From Clostridiaceae bacterium (lineage in GTDB: Bacteria > Bacillota > Clostridia > DSM-8532), in assembly GCA_025361665.1 (NCBI GenBank), contig JANYKF010000096.1, positions 1-15,148 on the forward strand: 15,148 nucleotides of DNA, in the 5' to 3' direction. The position numbers and the translations under genes were made by a program. Under the pieces are notes generated by a model. That model did not search any database and was not told the DNA's origin. It saw only the letters and a list, made by a program, of their open reading frames with translations. How positions within the stretch are numbered: the first letter of the stretch is position 1; the number at the start of each line of letters is the position of its first letter. Below, in pieces: positions 6,603 through 12,626 of the stretch.

Positions 6603-7985
6603 ATGAAAAAGACCCGGTTGCCGTCCCTGCTGCTGATCCTGGTCCTGCTGGTCTCCCTTGCGGGTGGCTGCGGTTCAGGCGCAGCCATTGCCTCACCGAG
6701 CGTATCCGCCTCGACCGTGGCTTCGGTTGCCGCCCCGAGCGAATCCGCGCCGACCCCGAACGCGCCGAAGGGCGAAATCGTGTTCTGGACCCAGGACACG
6801 GCCGTTTGGACCGGATGGTTCAAGCCCGCCATCGAAACCTTCCAGAAGAACAACCCAGACATCAAGGTAAAAGTCGAATACTTCCCTGAATTCGCGGACA
6901 AGCTGACCCAGGCGTTCGCGGCGGGGCAGCAGCCCGACGTCGCCCAGACCTGGCAAGGCATCACGAACTGGGCGAAGGCCGGTTCCATTTCCGCCGTGCC
7001 GGATTCCTTCATGACGAAGGCTGACATCGTGAAGACCTACTTCGAAGGTGCACTCAAGAATAAGGTGTTCAACGGCAAATACTATGGACTGCCCTGTGAA
7101 ATCAATGTCGAGAGTCCCGGTCTGCTCGTCAACATGGGCATTCTCGAAAAGATGGGCAAAAAGCTCCCCGATGGTTGGGTCGCGAACAACGGTCCGAAAT
7201 CCTGGGAAGAGCTGCGTGCTTTCGCCAAGGAACTGACGATCACCGATGGCGGCCAAATCACCCAGTCCGGTCTCGCCTACACGTACGCCCAGTGGGAAGC
7301 CATGTTTCTGTCCCTCATCTGGCAGTACGGCGGCGACTACCGCGATGAAGCCGGCAAGACCGTGAAGTTCGACACCCCCGAAGCCCGCAAGGCGGCGGAA
7401 TTCCTGCTCAAGTACTGCAATGGCGCGGACGCCATCTCCAACAAGGGTGTCAGCCGTTTCGACGTGTTCACCCAGGGCCTCGCCGCCATGTGCGTCGGCG
7501 CTCCGTGGTATGCGGGCAGTATGGCCACCGACGCCCCCGACATCAAGTACCAATACTTCAATCTGCCGGCCTTCGTGGACGGTGCGAAACCCTACTGCGT
7601 CGCCAACGGCGGCTGGGGTTACATCGTCTCCTCCAAGGCCAAGTCTCCGGACGCCGCCTGGGAATTCGTCCGTCAGATGACCACGCCCGAGAACATCGGC
7701 AGCTGGGCACTTGCCTGCGGCACATTGGGCGCCCGTCAGGACACGAAGTCCGATCTGAAGTATGATCCGAATGTGGGTTCCGTCGAGAAGGCCCTGTCCA
7801 TCTCGCAGGACATCCTGCAGTACGGCCGTGAAGACGGCGCCTACATGCTGGATCCCTCCACCCTTGTCTACACGATTGTCCGTCAGCAGCTCCGCAACAT
7901 GCTGGAGACCGGCGACATCGACACCGCGCTCAAGACCATGGAGAAGGAAGGCAACGAACTCATCCAGACCAACCTCAACCGCTGA
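6603..7985 (+). CDS. ABC transporter sugar solute-binding lipoprotein (CUT1 family)
   Basis: This 460-aa extracellular lipoprotein should capture the substrate for the two permeases that follow. A signal peptide (KK, then a Leu/Val-rich core at 8-20) ends in the lipobox LAGGC, giving lipidated Cys23. A Ser/Ala/Pro-rich linker (about 30-55) tethers the mature domain. The fold starts with GEIVFWTQD (57-65) and continues with NNPDIKVKVEYFPEFADKLTQAFAAGQQPDVAQTW, typical of SBP_bac_1 proteins. The ribosome binding site GAAGGAGG before the ATG is the strongest in the window and suits a protein made in excess. Hairpins on both sides (6547-6564 and 8011-8078) could stabilise its mRNA. Many aromatic residues suggest a sugar-type ligand. 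FrlO-like fructosamine binding is one possibility; the ligand cannot be read from sequence. Confidence 0.93.
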   Translation: MKKTRLPSLLLILVLLVSLAGGCGSGAAIASPSVSASTVASVAAPSESAPTPNAPKGEIVFWTQDTAVWTGWFKPAIETFQKNNPDIKVKVEYFPEFADKLTQAFAAGQQPDVAQTWQGITNWAKAGSISAVPDSFMTKADIVKTYFEGALKNKVFNGKYYGLPCEINVESPGLLVNMGILEKMGKKLPDGWVANNGPKSWEELRAFAKELTITDGGQITQSGLAYTYAQWEAMFLSLIWQYGGDYRDEAGKTVKFDTPEARKAAEFLLKYCNGADAISNKGVSRFDVFTQGLAAMCVGAPWYAGSMATDAPDIKYQYFNLPAFVDGAKPYCVANGGWGYIVSSKAKSPDAAWEFVRQMTTPENIGSWALACGTLGARQDTKSDLKYDPNVGSVEKALSISQDILQYGREDGAYMLDPSTLVYTIVRQQLRNMLETGDIDTALKTMEKEGNELIQTNLNR

Positions 7986-8005
7986 CGCGTCAGCGGAAAA
8001 ACGCA

Positions 8006-8078
8006 GACCACCCGGAGGGTCATCCTCCGGGCGGCAGCCTGTGGTCGGGCGCGGGGGTACCCGGCCGCAGTGCGGCCG
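8006..8078 (+). other. Intercistronic stem-loops between binding protein and permease
   Basis: CCCGGAGG (8011-8018), loop GTCAT, and CCTCCGGG (8024-8031) make a perfect 8-bp stem, inside a weaker outer pairing GACCAC (8006-8011) with GTGGTC (8041-8046). A second hairpin follows: CGGCCGC (8062-8068), loop AGT, GCGGCCG (8072-8078). Neither has a T-tract. In malE-malF-type operons such structures keep binding-protein mRNA abundant relative to permease mRNA, and that role is inferred here. Confidence 0.6.
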
Positions 8079-8106
8079 CCAATGGGCTGCCGGAAAGGAA
8101 ACGATC

Positions 8107-9090
8107 ATGGAACGACCGATCGCCGCACCGGACAAGGCGCGGAAACCGGGAACCAAGAACCTCCGAGAGCAAATCCAGGGAAGGGATTTCCGCAGGAAGC
8201 TGTTCGCCTGGGGCATGCTCGCACCCATCCTCATCTGGTTCGCCATCTACATGTTTGTTCCGATCCTGATGGTGGTGGGCTACAGCTTCACGAACGCGCA
8301 TATGGCCTATCCGACGTTCAAGTTCGTCGGACTGGCCCAGTATGTCAAGGTGTTCACGAATGATCCCATCGTCCCGATTGCCTTGTTGAACACCATCAAG
8401 GCGGTCATCTACATCATGCCCGTGACAGTCGTGCTGGCCACCCTGTCCGCGGCGGCCATGAACCTGCAGAAGGATCGCTGGCGCGAAATCTTCACCTTCT
8501 CCTTCTTCCTGCCATCGGTCATATCGGCCGTTGCCATCGCTTTGATTTGGAACTGGCTGTACCACCCGAATTTCGGCCTCCTGAACGCGTTGCTGAAGAC
8601 GGCGGGTCTGCCGCCGCAGCCTTTCCTCACCTCGAGCGGACAAGCCCTGCAGGCGATCAGCGCCATCGAGGTCTGGTCCATCGTCGGGTATTATTCAGTC
8701 GTGATCCTGGCCGCCATCCGCGGCATCGACCCGTCCCTGTATGAGGCTGCGCGCATTGACGGCGCATCCGAGGCCTCCCAGCTCCGCCACGTCACCCTGC
8801 CGATGATCCGCTCGTCCCTGCTGTTCGTCAGTGTCATGTCGACCATTGCCTCCTTCATGGTGTTCACGCCGGTGAAGGTGTTGACAGACGGTACGCCCGG
8901 AACCAGCACGATGGTGCTGATGCTGCTGATCATGAACAACGGCATCAAGAACAGCAACATCGGGTATGCCTCCGCGCTTTCCCTGGTCCTGCTGGTCCTG
9001 ATCCTGATTGTCAGCCTCGCGCAATGGGCCGCAAGCCGAGAGCCCGAACCGGGGGCGAAGAGCCGGAAGACGGGGAGGAATGCAAAATGA
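8107..9090 (+). CDS. Sugar ABC transporter permease, UgpA/MalF type (first permease)
   Basis: The 327-aa inner-membrane protein has six predicted transmembrane segments, the first at about 34-58 after a basic cytoplasmic N-terminus. The EAA loop that docks the ATPase is YEAARIDGASEASQLRHVTLPMI (212-234), a very good match to EAAxxDGA...P. FSFFLPSVISAVAIALIWNWLYHPNFGLLN (131-160) is typical of the first CUT1 permease. The start ATG follows GGAAAGGAAAC; the longer frame opening at 7762 overlaps the binding-protein gene and is rejected. The C-terminal tail (308-327) is charged and overlaps the next gene's start as ATGA, so the two permeases should be made in equal amount. No ATPase gene is in the window, so a shared MsmX/UgpC-type ATPase is expected. 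Confidence 0.93.
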   Translation: MERPIAAPDKARKPGTKNLREQIQGRDFRRKLFAWGMLAPILIWFAIYMFVPILMVVGYSFTNAHMAYPTFKFVGLAQYVKVFTNDPIVPIALLNTIKAVIYIMPVTVVLATLSAAAMNLQKDRWREIFTFSFFLPSVISAVAIALIWNWLYHPNFGLLNALLKTAGLPPQPFLTSSGQALQAISAIEVWSIVGYYSVVILAAIRGIDPSLYEAARIDGASEASQLRHVTLPMIRSSLLFVSVMSTIASFMVFTPVKVLTDGTPGTSTMVLMLLIMNNGIKNSNIGYASALSLVLLVLILIVSLAQWAASREPEPGAKSRKTGRNAK

Positions 9091-9932
9091 GCCGGACCTA
9101 CCGAAAGAAGAAAAAGGCCACACCGGGTCAAATCCTTGTCTTCATCCTCCTGCTGGTCGGCTCCCTGGCCATGCTGCTGCCGTTCCTGTGGATGGCCCTT
9201 TCCTCATTGAAAACCCAGACTGAACTGCTGCAGATGCCGCCGACGATTTTCCCGAAACAGCCCACACTGAAAAACTATCAGCGCGTGCTGGAAGGGATCC
9301 CGTTCCTCCAGTATTATGCGAACAGCCTTGTGACCGGGGTGCTGAACACAGTGGTCGGGTTGTTCACGAGCTGCATCGCGGGCTACATTTTCGCGAAGTA
9401 TGAATTTCGTGGTAAGAATGTGCTGTTCCTGACGATGCTGGCCTGCATGATGATCCCCTATGACACGCTGATGGTCCCGCTTTACCGAATCATGGTGGCC
9501 TTCCACTGGACGAACACCTTCCTGGTGTTGACGGTGCCGTATTTCGTGAACATCTTCGGGATCTTCCTGATGCGGCAGTTCATGCAGGACATTCCGAAGG
9601 ACTTCATCGACGCGGCGGAAATCGACGGATGCGGACAGTTCCGCACCTTCCGGTCGGTCATCCTGCCGATTGTGCGGCCTGTGATGGCGGCGCTTTGCAT
9701 CTTCCTGTTCATGGCTTCCTGGAATTCATACATCTGGCCGTTGATCTCGGTCAACTCGCGGGATCTGTTCACGCTGCCCGTTGGTCTCGGTGCGTTCCAG
9801 AACGATCGTGGCCGTCAGGTTGACCTGATTATGGCCGCATCCACAATGACCGTGCTGCCGATCTGCATCGTGTTCCTGGCCGCGCAGAAGCACTTCGTGC
9901 AGGGGATCACGATGGCGGGGATCAAGGGGTAG
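9087..9932 (+). CDS. Sugar ABC transporter permease, UgpE/MalG type (second permease)
   Basis: This 281-aa membrane protein is the partner of the upstream permease. A lysine-rich N-terminus (RKKKK) precedes the first membrane segment (about 16-40), with LPFLWMALSSLKTQTELL typical of MalG-type proteins. The EAA loop is FIDAAEIDGCGQFRTFRSVILPIV (173-196). FMASWNSYIWPLI (208-220) and the C-terminus KHFVQGITMAGIKG match the family end, where the canonical form is QGLTAGAVKG. GGGGAGGAA precedes the ATG, which shares four bases with the preceding stop. No terminator is visible after the stop, and the next 75 bases lead into the hipA remnant on the opposite strand. Confidence 0.93.
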   Translation: MSRTYRKKKKATPGQILVFILLLVGSLAMLLPFLWMALSSLKTQTELLQMPPTIFPKQPTLKNYQRVLEGIPFLQYYANSLVTGVLNTVVGLFTSCIAGYIFAKYEFRGKNVLFLTMLACMMIPYDTLMVPLYRIMVAFHWTNTFLVLTVPYFVNIFGIFLMRQFMQDIPKDFIDAAEIDGCGQFRTFRSVILPIVRPVMAALCIFLFMASWNSYIWPLISVNSRDLFTLPVGLGAFQNDRGRQVDLIMAASTMTVLPICIVFLAAQKHFVQGITMAGIKG

Positions 9933-10006
9933 ACATCGATCGCCTGGATGCTAGGAGTATGCAACATGTGATTCGTGCCATTCGGGAATCGAGGAGTGAC
10001 GACAAA

Positions 10007-10333
10007 TCCTGTGTCGATGGAATCCTTTCTGGAAGGGAATTTGGCAATCCAAAGGGGTCCATCCTCCCCTTGCACGGCTGCCTTGGGCCTTGCTCCACCA
10101 AGCGAGGAACCCGGTGCCAACAAGAGATTCAACCATATCTCCAGCATTCCATCCCTGTCCGCTTCCAGGGCAAGCGTAGCAGACTCCAATGTTCGCAGCG
10201 TGGTCCATGGGAGGAGGGCGAACATTCGTTGATCCAGCGGTGTGTGTTGTCTGCCTCTGTACAGAAACAGGCCCGGATCGAGCAGAACGTTTCCGGATGC
10301 ACCCAACAACCACTCTTCTGAATATTCGATTGA
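10007..10333 (-). pseudogene. hipA: hipA toxin-kinase remnant, internally deleted and truncated
   Basis: The minus-strand reading contains about 107 HipA-like residues. EYSEEWLLGASGNVLLDPGLFLYRG corresponds to the N-terminal domain, where the family has YDEAWL...DPxLxLYRG. It jumps straight to PWTTLRTLESATLALEADRD and LLLAPGSSLGGARPKAAVQGEDGPLWIAKFPSRKDSID, the ATP-binding loop region of HipA serine/threonine kinases. The family normally has about 420-440 residues. About 60-80 residues between these blocks, the first 30 or so, and the whole C-terminal kinase lobe are missing. The frame has no start of its own and joins the hipB remnant out of phase near 10330. Active HipA phosphorylates glutamyl-tRNA synthetase; this copy cannot. 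The assignment rests on recalled family motifs. Confidence 0.82.
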
Positions 10334-10541
10334 GGACGTGAAGTACGGCTGCGTAAATCCCGATGGCCACGTACGGAGTTCCCTTCTCCACCGCGCAGAG
10401 CGTGGAGCGGCGGACATCGGCACGTTCAGCAACCAGCTCAGCAGGCAGGTTCCGCCACAAGCGGGCCAACTTGATCTGTTCGCCCATCTCTGCGCGAAGC
10501 TTCTCCGTTTGAGGCAACAAGACAACGGCTTTTCTCCCCAC
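10329..10541 (-). pseudogene. hipB: hipB-like antitoxin remnant with intact XRE-type HTH
   Basis: A GTG start at 10541, preceded by GGGAGGG, opens about 71 codons. They contain EKLRAEMGEQIKLARLWRNLPAELVAERADVRRSTLCAVEKGTPYVAIGIYAAVLHVLN, the helix-turn-helix of HipB-type antitoxins, where the family has LGxxIxxARxRRxLSxxxLAxRAGxSRxTLxxxExGxPxVxxGxYxxVLxxL. The normal 20 or so C-terminal residues are replaced: after Asn71 the frame runs on through hipA-derived DNA in the wrong phase to 9951, a 196-codon open frame. The DNA-binding part may therefore still be made as a chimeric protein. HipB dimers bind HipA and repress the operon. Here the toxin is wrecked, so no addiction function is expected. 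Confidence 0.75.
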
Positions 10542-10571
10542 GATGAGGCCCTCCCGATAATCATCCAGAAA

Positions 10572-10583
10572 ACGTATGTACGT
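10572..10583. promoter_or_regulatory. Palindrome upstream of the hipB remnant
   Basis: ACGTATGTACGT has perfect ACGTA/TACGT arms around a TG centre and lies about 30 bases before the GTG start of the hipB remnant. It is placed where an autoregulatory HipB operator would be. No clear -35/-10 pair accompanies it, so the role is tentative. Confidence 0.3.
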
Positions 10584-10624
10584 AGTTTAGCACTTGTGTA
10601 CCCGTTTCTTACACCATGATGTCT

Positions 10625-10679
10625 CGGTAGTCATCCGGTAGTCAAATGGTCGACAAATCAGCAAAAACCAGACAAATCA
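10625..10679. repeat. Short direct repeats between the hipBA remnant and tRNA-Lys
   Basis: CGGTAGTCA occurs at 10625-10633 and 10636-10644 (11-bp period). GACAAATCA occurs at 10652-10660 and 10671-10679 (19-bp period). The stretch is AT-richer than its surroundings and holds no gene. Integrase arm sites can look like this beside tRNA genes, but no integrase or duplicated tRNA end is seen. Confidence 0.45.
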
Positions 10680-10688
10680 TCTGAAATG

Positions 10689-10722
10689 AAAAAGCCGCAA
10701 ACCTTTTCAGGCAGCGGCTTTT
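10689..10722 (-). terminator. Intrinsic terminator of tRNA-Lys
   Basis: On the minus strand AAAAGCCGC, an inner CCT-GAAA-AGG, and GCGGCTTTTT form a stem-loop followed by a T-run, four bases after the tRNA 3' end. The stem is GCGGCTTTT (10714-10722) with AAAAAGCCGC (10689-10698) on the plus strand. Confidence 0.9.
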
Positions 10723-10725
10723 GTG

Positions 10726-10801
10726 TGGTGACCCATCGGAGATTCGAACTCCGGACACCTTGATTAAAAGTCAAGTGCTCTACCAACTGAGCTAATGGAT
10801 C
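10726..10801 (-). tRNA. tRNA-Lys (anticodon TTT)
   Basis: The 76-nt minus-strand cloverleaf has a 7-bp acceptor stem GATCCAT/ATGGGTC with one T-G pair, and a D arm TTAGCTCAGTTGGTAGAGC. The anticodon arm is CTTGA-CTTTTAA-TCAAG with TTT at positions 34-36. The T arm has GTTCGAATC, with a CCGGA-type stem. Discriminator A is followed by an encoded CCA (10728-10726). It has its own promoter and terminator, so it is a monocistronic gene. Its 3' end points toward the hipBA remnant and the sugar cluster. Confidence 0.97.
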
Positions 10802-10833
10802 TGGAATGGAAACGGATTCGTTTCAGCTTTTGT

Positions 10834-10862
10834 ATTATAACATCGATCAGGATCCCGCGCAA
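10834..10862 (-). promoter_or_regulatory. tRNA-Lys promoter
   Basis: On the minus strand TTGCGC (10862-10857), a 17-bp spacer and a perfect TATAAT (10839-10834) lie about 33 bases before the tRNA 5' end. The -35 box is part of the 20-bp repeat described at 10852. The leader between start site and tRNA can fold as GAAACG-GATT-CGTTTC (10809-10824). Confidence 0.8.
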
Positions 10863-10986
10863 CCGGTTTTCCGGGCTGAATTTCCAGTCTGAATCCCGCG
10901 CAACCGGTTTTCAAGGCCTCATTTCCGCATATTTCCGCATATCCGCCGCATTTCCGTACCGGATTTCACCCTGCCGGTTTTCCGGG
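10852..10986. repeat. Intergenic direct repeats between tRNA-Lys and the DUF401 gene
   Basis: ATCCCGCGCAACCGGTTTTC occurs identically at 10852-10871 and 10893-10912, 41 bases apart. A shorter copy of its right end, CCGGTTTTCCGGG (10974-10986), repeats 10863-10875. Between them ATTTCCGCAT is tandemly duplicated at 10921-10940, with a degenerate continuation to about 10956. No gene is seen in the 300 bases from 10802 to 11101; they hold these repeats and two outward-facing promoters. Confidence 0.75.
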
Positions 10987-11016
10987 TTGCCCAATCCCCT
11001 GTGAATCGGTTACAAT
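10987..11016 (+). promoter_or_regulatory. Promoter for the DUF401 gene
   Basis: TTGCCC (10987-10992), an 18-bp spacer and TACAAT (11011-11016) predict a start near 11023, giving a leader of about 80 bases before the ATG at 11102. The -35 box immediately follows the third repeat copy. Confidence 0.6.
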
Positions 11017-11101
11017 CGAACAATGAACATGGGGGCCGGACAGCATGGATCGCCCATGAACCGCACGGTTCACCCAATGGACCGCGGGACGGAGGAAATC
11101 G

Positions 11102-12319
11102 ATGCTGACAGCCGTCATCGCCATATCCGCCATTGCCCTCACGGTCTGGCTCATGAGCAGGGAAGTGAACATCGGAATCATCCTGCTCATCGACAGCCTT
11201 GTCGTAGTGGTCGCAACACGGATGCCGCCTGGAGTTTCACTTTCCGCCGCCGCAAAGGGGGCTCTGTCCGAACGCTGCCTCGGCACGATCGCCATCCTCG
11301 TGCTGATCATGATCCTGGAACGTTCCATGCGTGATGAGGGAATGCTTTCATCCTTGGCTCAGAGCCTGAAACAGCTTGTCGGAAACGGAAAAGCGGTTGC
11401 CTACCTGATGCCAGCCGTCATCGGCATGCTGCCTTCTCCCGGCGGGGCAAGGTTTTCATGCCCCATGGTGGAGGAAGTGGCGGGAAACCGCAGTTCCCAG
11501 GAGACAAAGGCTTTTGTGAACTATTGGTTCCGGCATGTCTGGCAGGACTGCTTTTTCCTGTATCCATCCGCCATCGCCGCTTCGAAAATCCTGGGACTGA
11601 ACGTATTCCAGGTGTCCCTTCCCGTGATGGCATTCGGTGTCTTCCATGCCTGGGTCGGCTGGATGATGACCCGCCGGGAGGTGGATGCGCTTCCGCATGT
11701 AGAAACCGGTTCCCGCAGGGATGCCTGGCGGGGCTTCGCAAAGGCTGCATTCCCGGTTGTGGAAATCATCTTCCTCTACATGGTGTTCAATCAGCTTCAT
11801 GTGCCGTTTGATCTGGAGATTGCAGCCGTCATCACGCTGGCAACCCTGTTTGCTCTTCGCCGTTTCACGCTGAAGAAGATTGGCCTCGTCGTGAAGAACG
11901 CGTTCCAGCCCAAATACATCCTTATTATCCTCGGTGTGATGATTTTCATGGAAATCTTCACCCAATCCGGGTTGGTTGGTCAGATGCTGGATGGGATGAC
12001 GTCGCTCGGACTTCCGAAAGAAGTCTTTTTCGTACTCCTGCCCATGGTGGCCGGTGTTTCATCGGGGTTTTCCCTCTCCACCATTTCACTCACATTTCCC
12101 ATCCTCGCACCGATGGGACTGACGGCAAACCTCCTGTACGTCGCCTGCGCCTATGTGTCCGGGTTTATCGGCAACATGATCACGCCGATGCACCTGTGCG
12201 GCGTCATGACCTCCGAGTATTTCGGGGTGAAGATGAACCGGATTCTGGCCAGGGTGATGAAAGGGGAGCTGGCGGTCCTGGCGCTGGTGGCGATGGTACT
12301 GCTATTGCTGCGGATTTGA
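11102..12319 (+). CDS. DUF401-family integral membrane permease
   Basis: The 405-aa protein is almost entirely hydrophobic, with about ten or more membrane segments, and belongs by motif to the DUF401 family (related to the ion-transporter/gluconate-permease-like group). Hallmarks are GMLPSPGGARFSCPMVEE (108-125), a re-entrant-loop type sequence with Pro-Gly-Gly. NYWFRHVWQDCFFLYPSAI (140-158) and a second, pseudo-symmetrical loop AGVSSGFSLSTISLTFPIL with NMITPMHLC near the C-terminus are also typical. The start follows GGAGGAAAT. The substrate is unknown; organic anion uptake would fit the fold but is inference. It is a single-gene unit: its own promoter lies upstream, and a promoter plus terminator begin at its stop codon. 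Confidence 0.88.
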   Translation: MLTAVIAISAIALTVWLMSREVNIGIILLIDSLVVVVATRMPPGVSLSAAAKGALSERCLGTIAILVLIMILERSMRDEGMLSSLAQSLKQLVGNGKAVAYLMPAVIGMLPSPGGARFSCPMVEEVAGNRSSQETKAFVNYWFRHVWQDCFFLYPSAIAASKILGLNVFQVSLPVMAFGVFHAWVGWMMTRREVDALPHVETGSRRDAWRGFAKAAFPVVEIIFLYMVFNQLHVPFDLEIAAVITLATLFALRRFTLKKIGLVVKNAFQPKYILIILGVMIFMEIFTQSGLVGQMLDGMTSLGLPKEVFFVLLPMVAGVSSGFSLSTISLTFPILAPMGLTANLLYVACAYVSGFIGNMITPMHLCGVMTSEYFGVKMNRILARVMKGELAVLALVAMVLLLLRI

Positions 12320-12344
12320 CAACGGATGGGCGCCCGTATAGAAT
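12316..12344 (+). promoter_or_regulatory. Strong sigma70-type promoter overlapping the DUF401 stop
   Basis: A perfect TTGACA (12316-12321), an exact 17-bp spacer and TAGAAT (12339-12344) predict a start near 12351. The -35 box contains the TGA stop of the DUF401 gene. This is the best promoter match in the window. It points at hisS, 276 bases downstream, but a terminator lies only a few bases after its start site. Confidence 0.65.
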
Positions 12345-12358
12345 GGGGAAGGGCGCGC

Positions 12359-12392
12359 GGCGCATGTCCCTCAGCGGATGGCGCCTTTTTTT
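12359..12392 (+). terminator. Intrinsic terminator (possible attenuator) between DUF401 gene and hisS
   Basis: GGCGCAT (12359-12365) pairs with ATGGCGCC (12378-12385), leaving a one-base bulge, followed directly by seven Ts (12386-12392). It may simply end the DUF401 transcript. Because it lies right after the promoter at 12316-12344, it would also stop transcripts from that promoter at about 40 nt. Confidence 0.75.
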
Positions 12393-12420
12393 ACCGAAAT
12401 GGCCAGGCCTAATTGGTGCG

Positions 12421-12555
12421 AATCTGAGCGATTCAGTGCGAATCTGAGAGAATCTGAGAGAATCTGCGCGAATGCTGTGAATCCGCGCGAATGCAGTGAA
12501 TCCGCGCGAATGCAGTGAATCTGTGCGAATGCAGTGAATCTGCGCGAATGCTGTG
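12421..12555. repeat. Tandem repeat tract upstream of hisS (five 19-bp units)
   Basis: Five head-to-tail 19-bp units run from 12460 to 12554 (starts 12460, 12479, 12498, 12517, 12536), consensus GAATCYGCGCGAATGCAGT, with one to three changes between copies. Units two and three are identical. A sixth unit is degenerate. To the left AATCTGAGAG is repeated at 12441-12460, with a related copy at 12421. The 19-bp period would shift any reading frame, so it is not coding. There are no spacers, so it is not CRISPR. The tract ends about 70 bases before the hisS start. Confidence 0.9.
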
Positions 12556-12626
12556 AATCGGCAAGGCTGCAGATGAGTCCGCAAGAGCTGCAAATGGATC
12601 GCGGAACCCGCGTATGGAGTGATGAA

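Noticed and set aside
6693..8246. 517-codon minus-strand open frame opposite the binding-protein gene
   Set aside because: A shadow of the plus-strand lipoprotein gene caused by GC-rich codon use; no family resemblance and no ribosome binding site.
12460..12554. CRISPR array
   Set aside because: The 19-bp units are directly adjacent without spacers, are too short, and no cas genes are present.
12320..12626. T-box riboswitch in the hisS leader
   Set aside because: No AGGGTGGNACCGCG-type T-box sequence or specifier stem was found; the terminator lies right after the promoter, leaving no room for the sensor.
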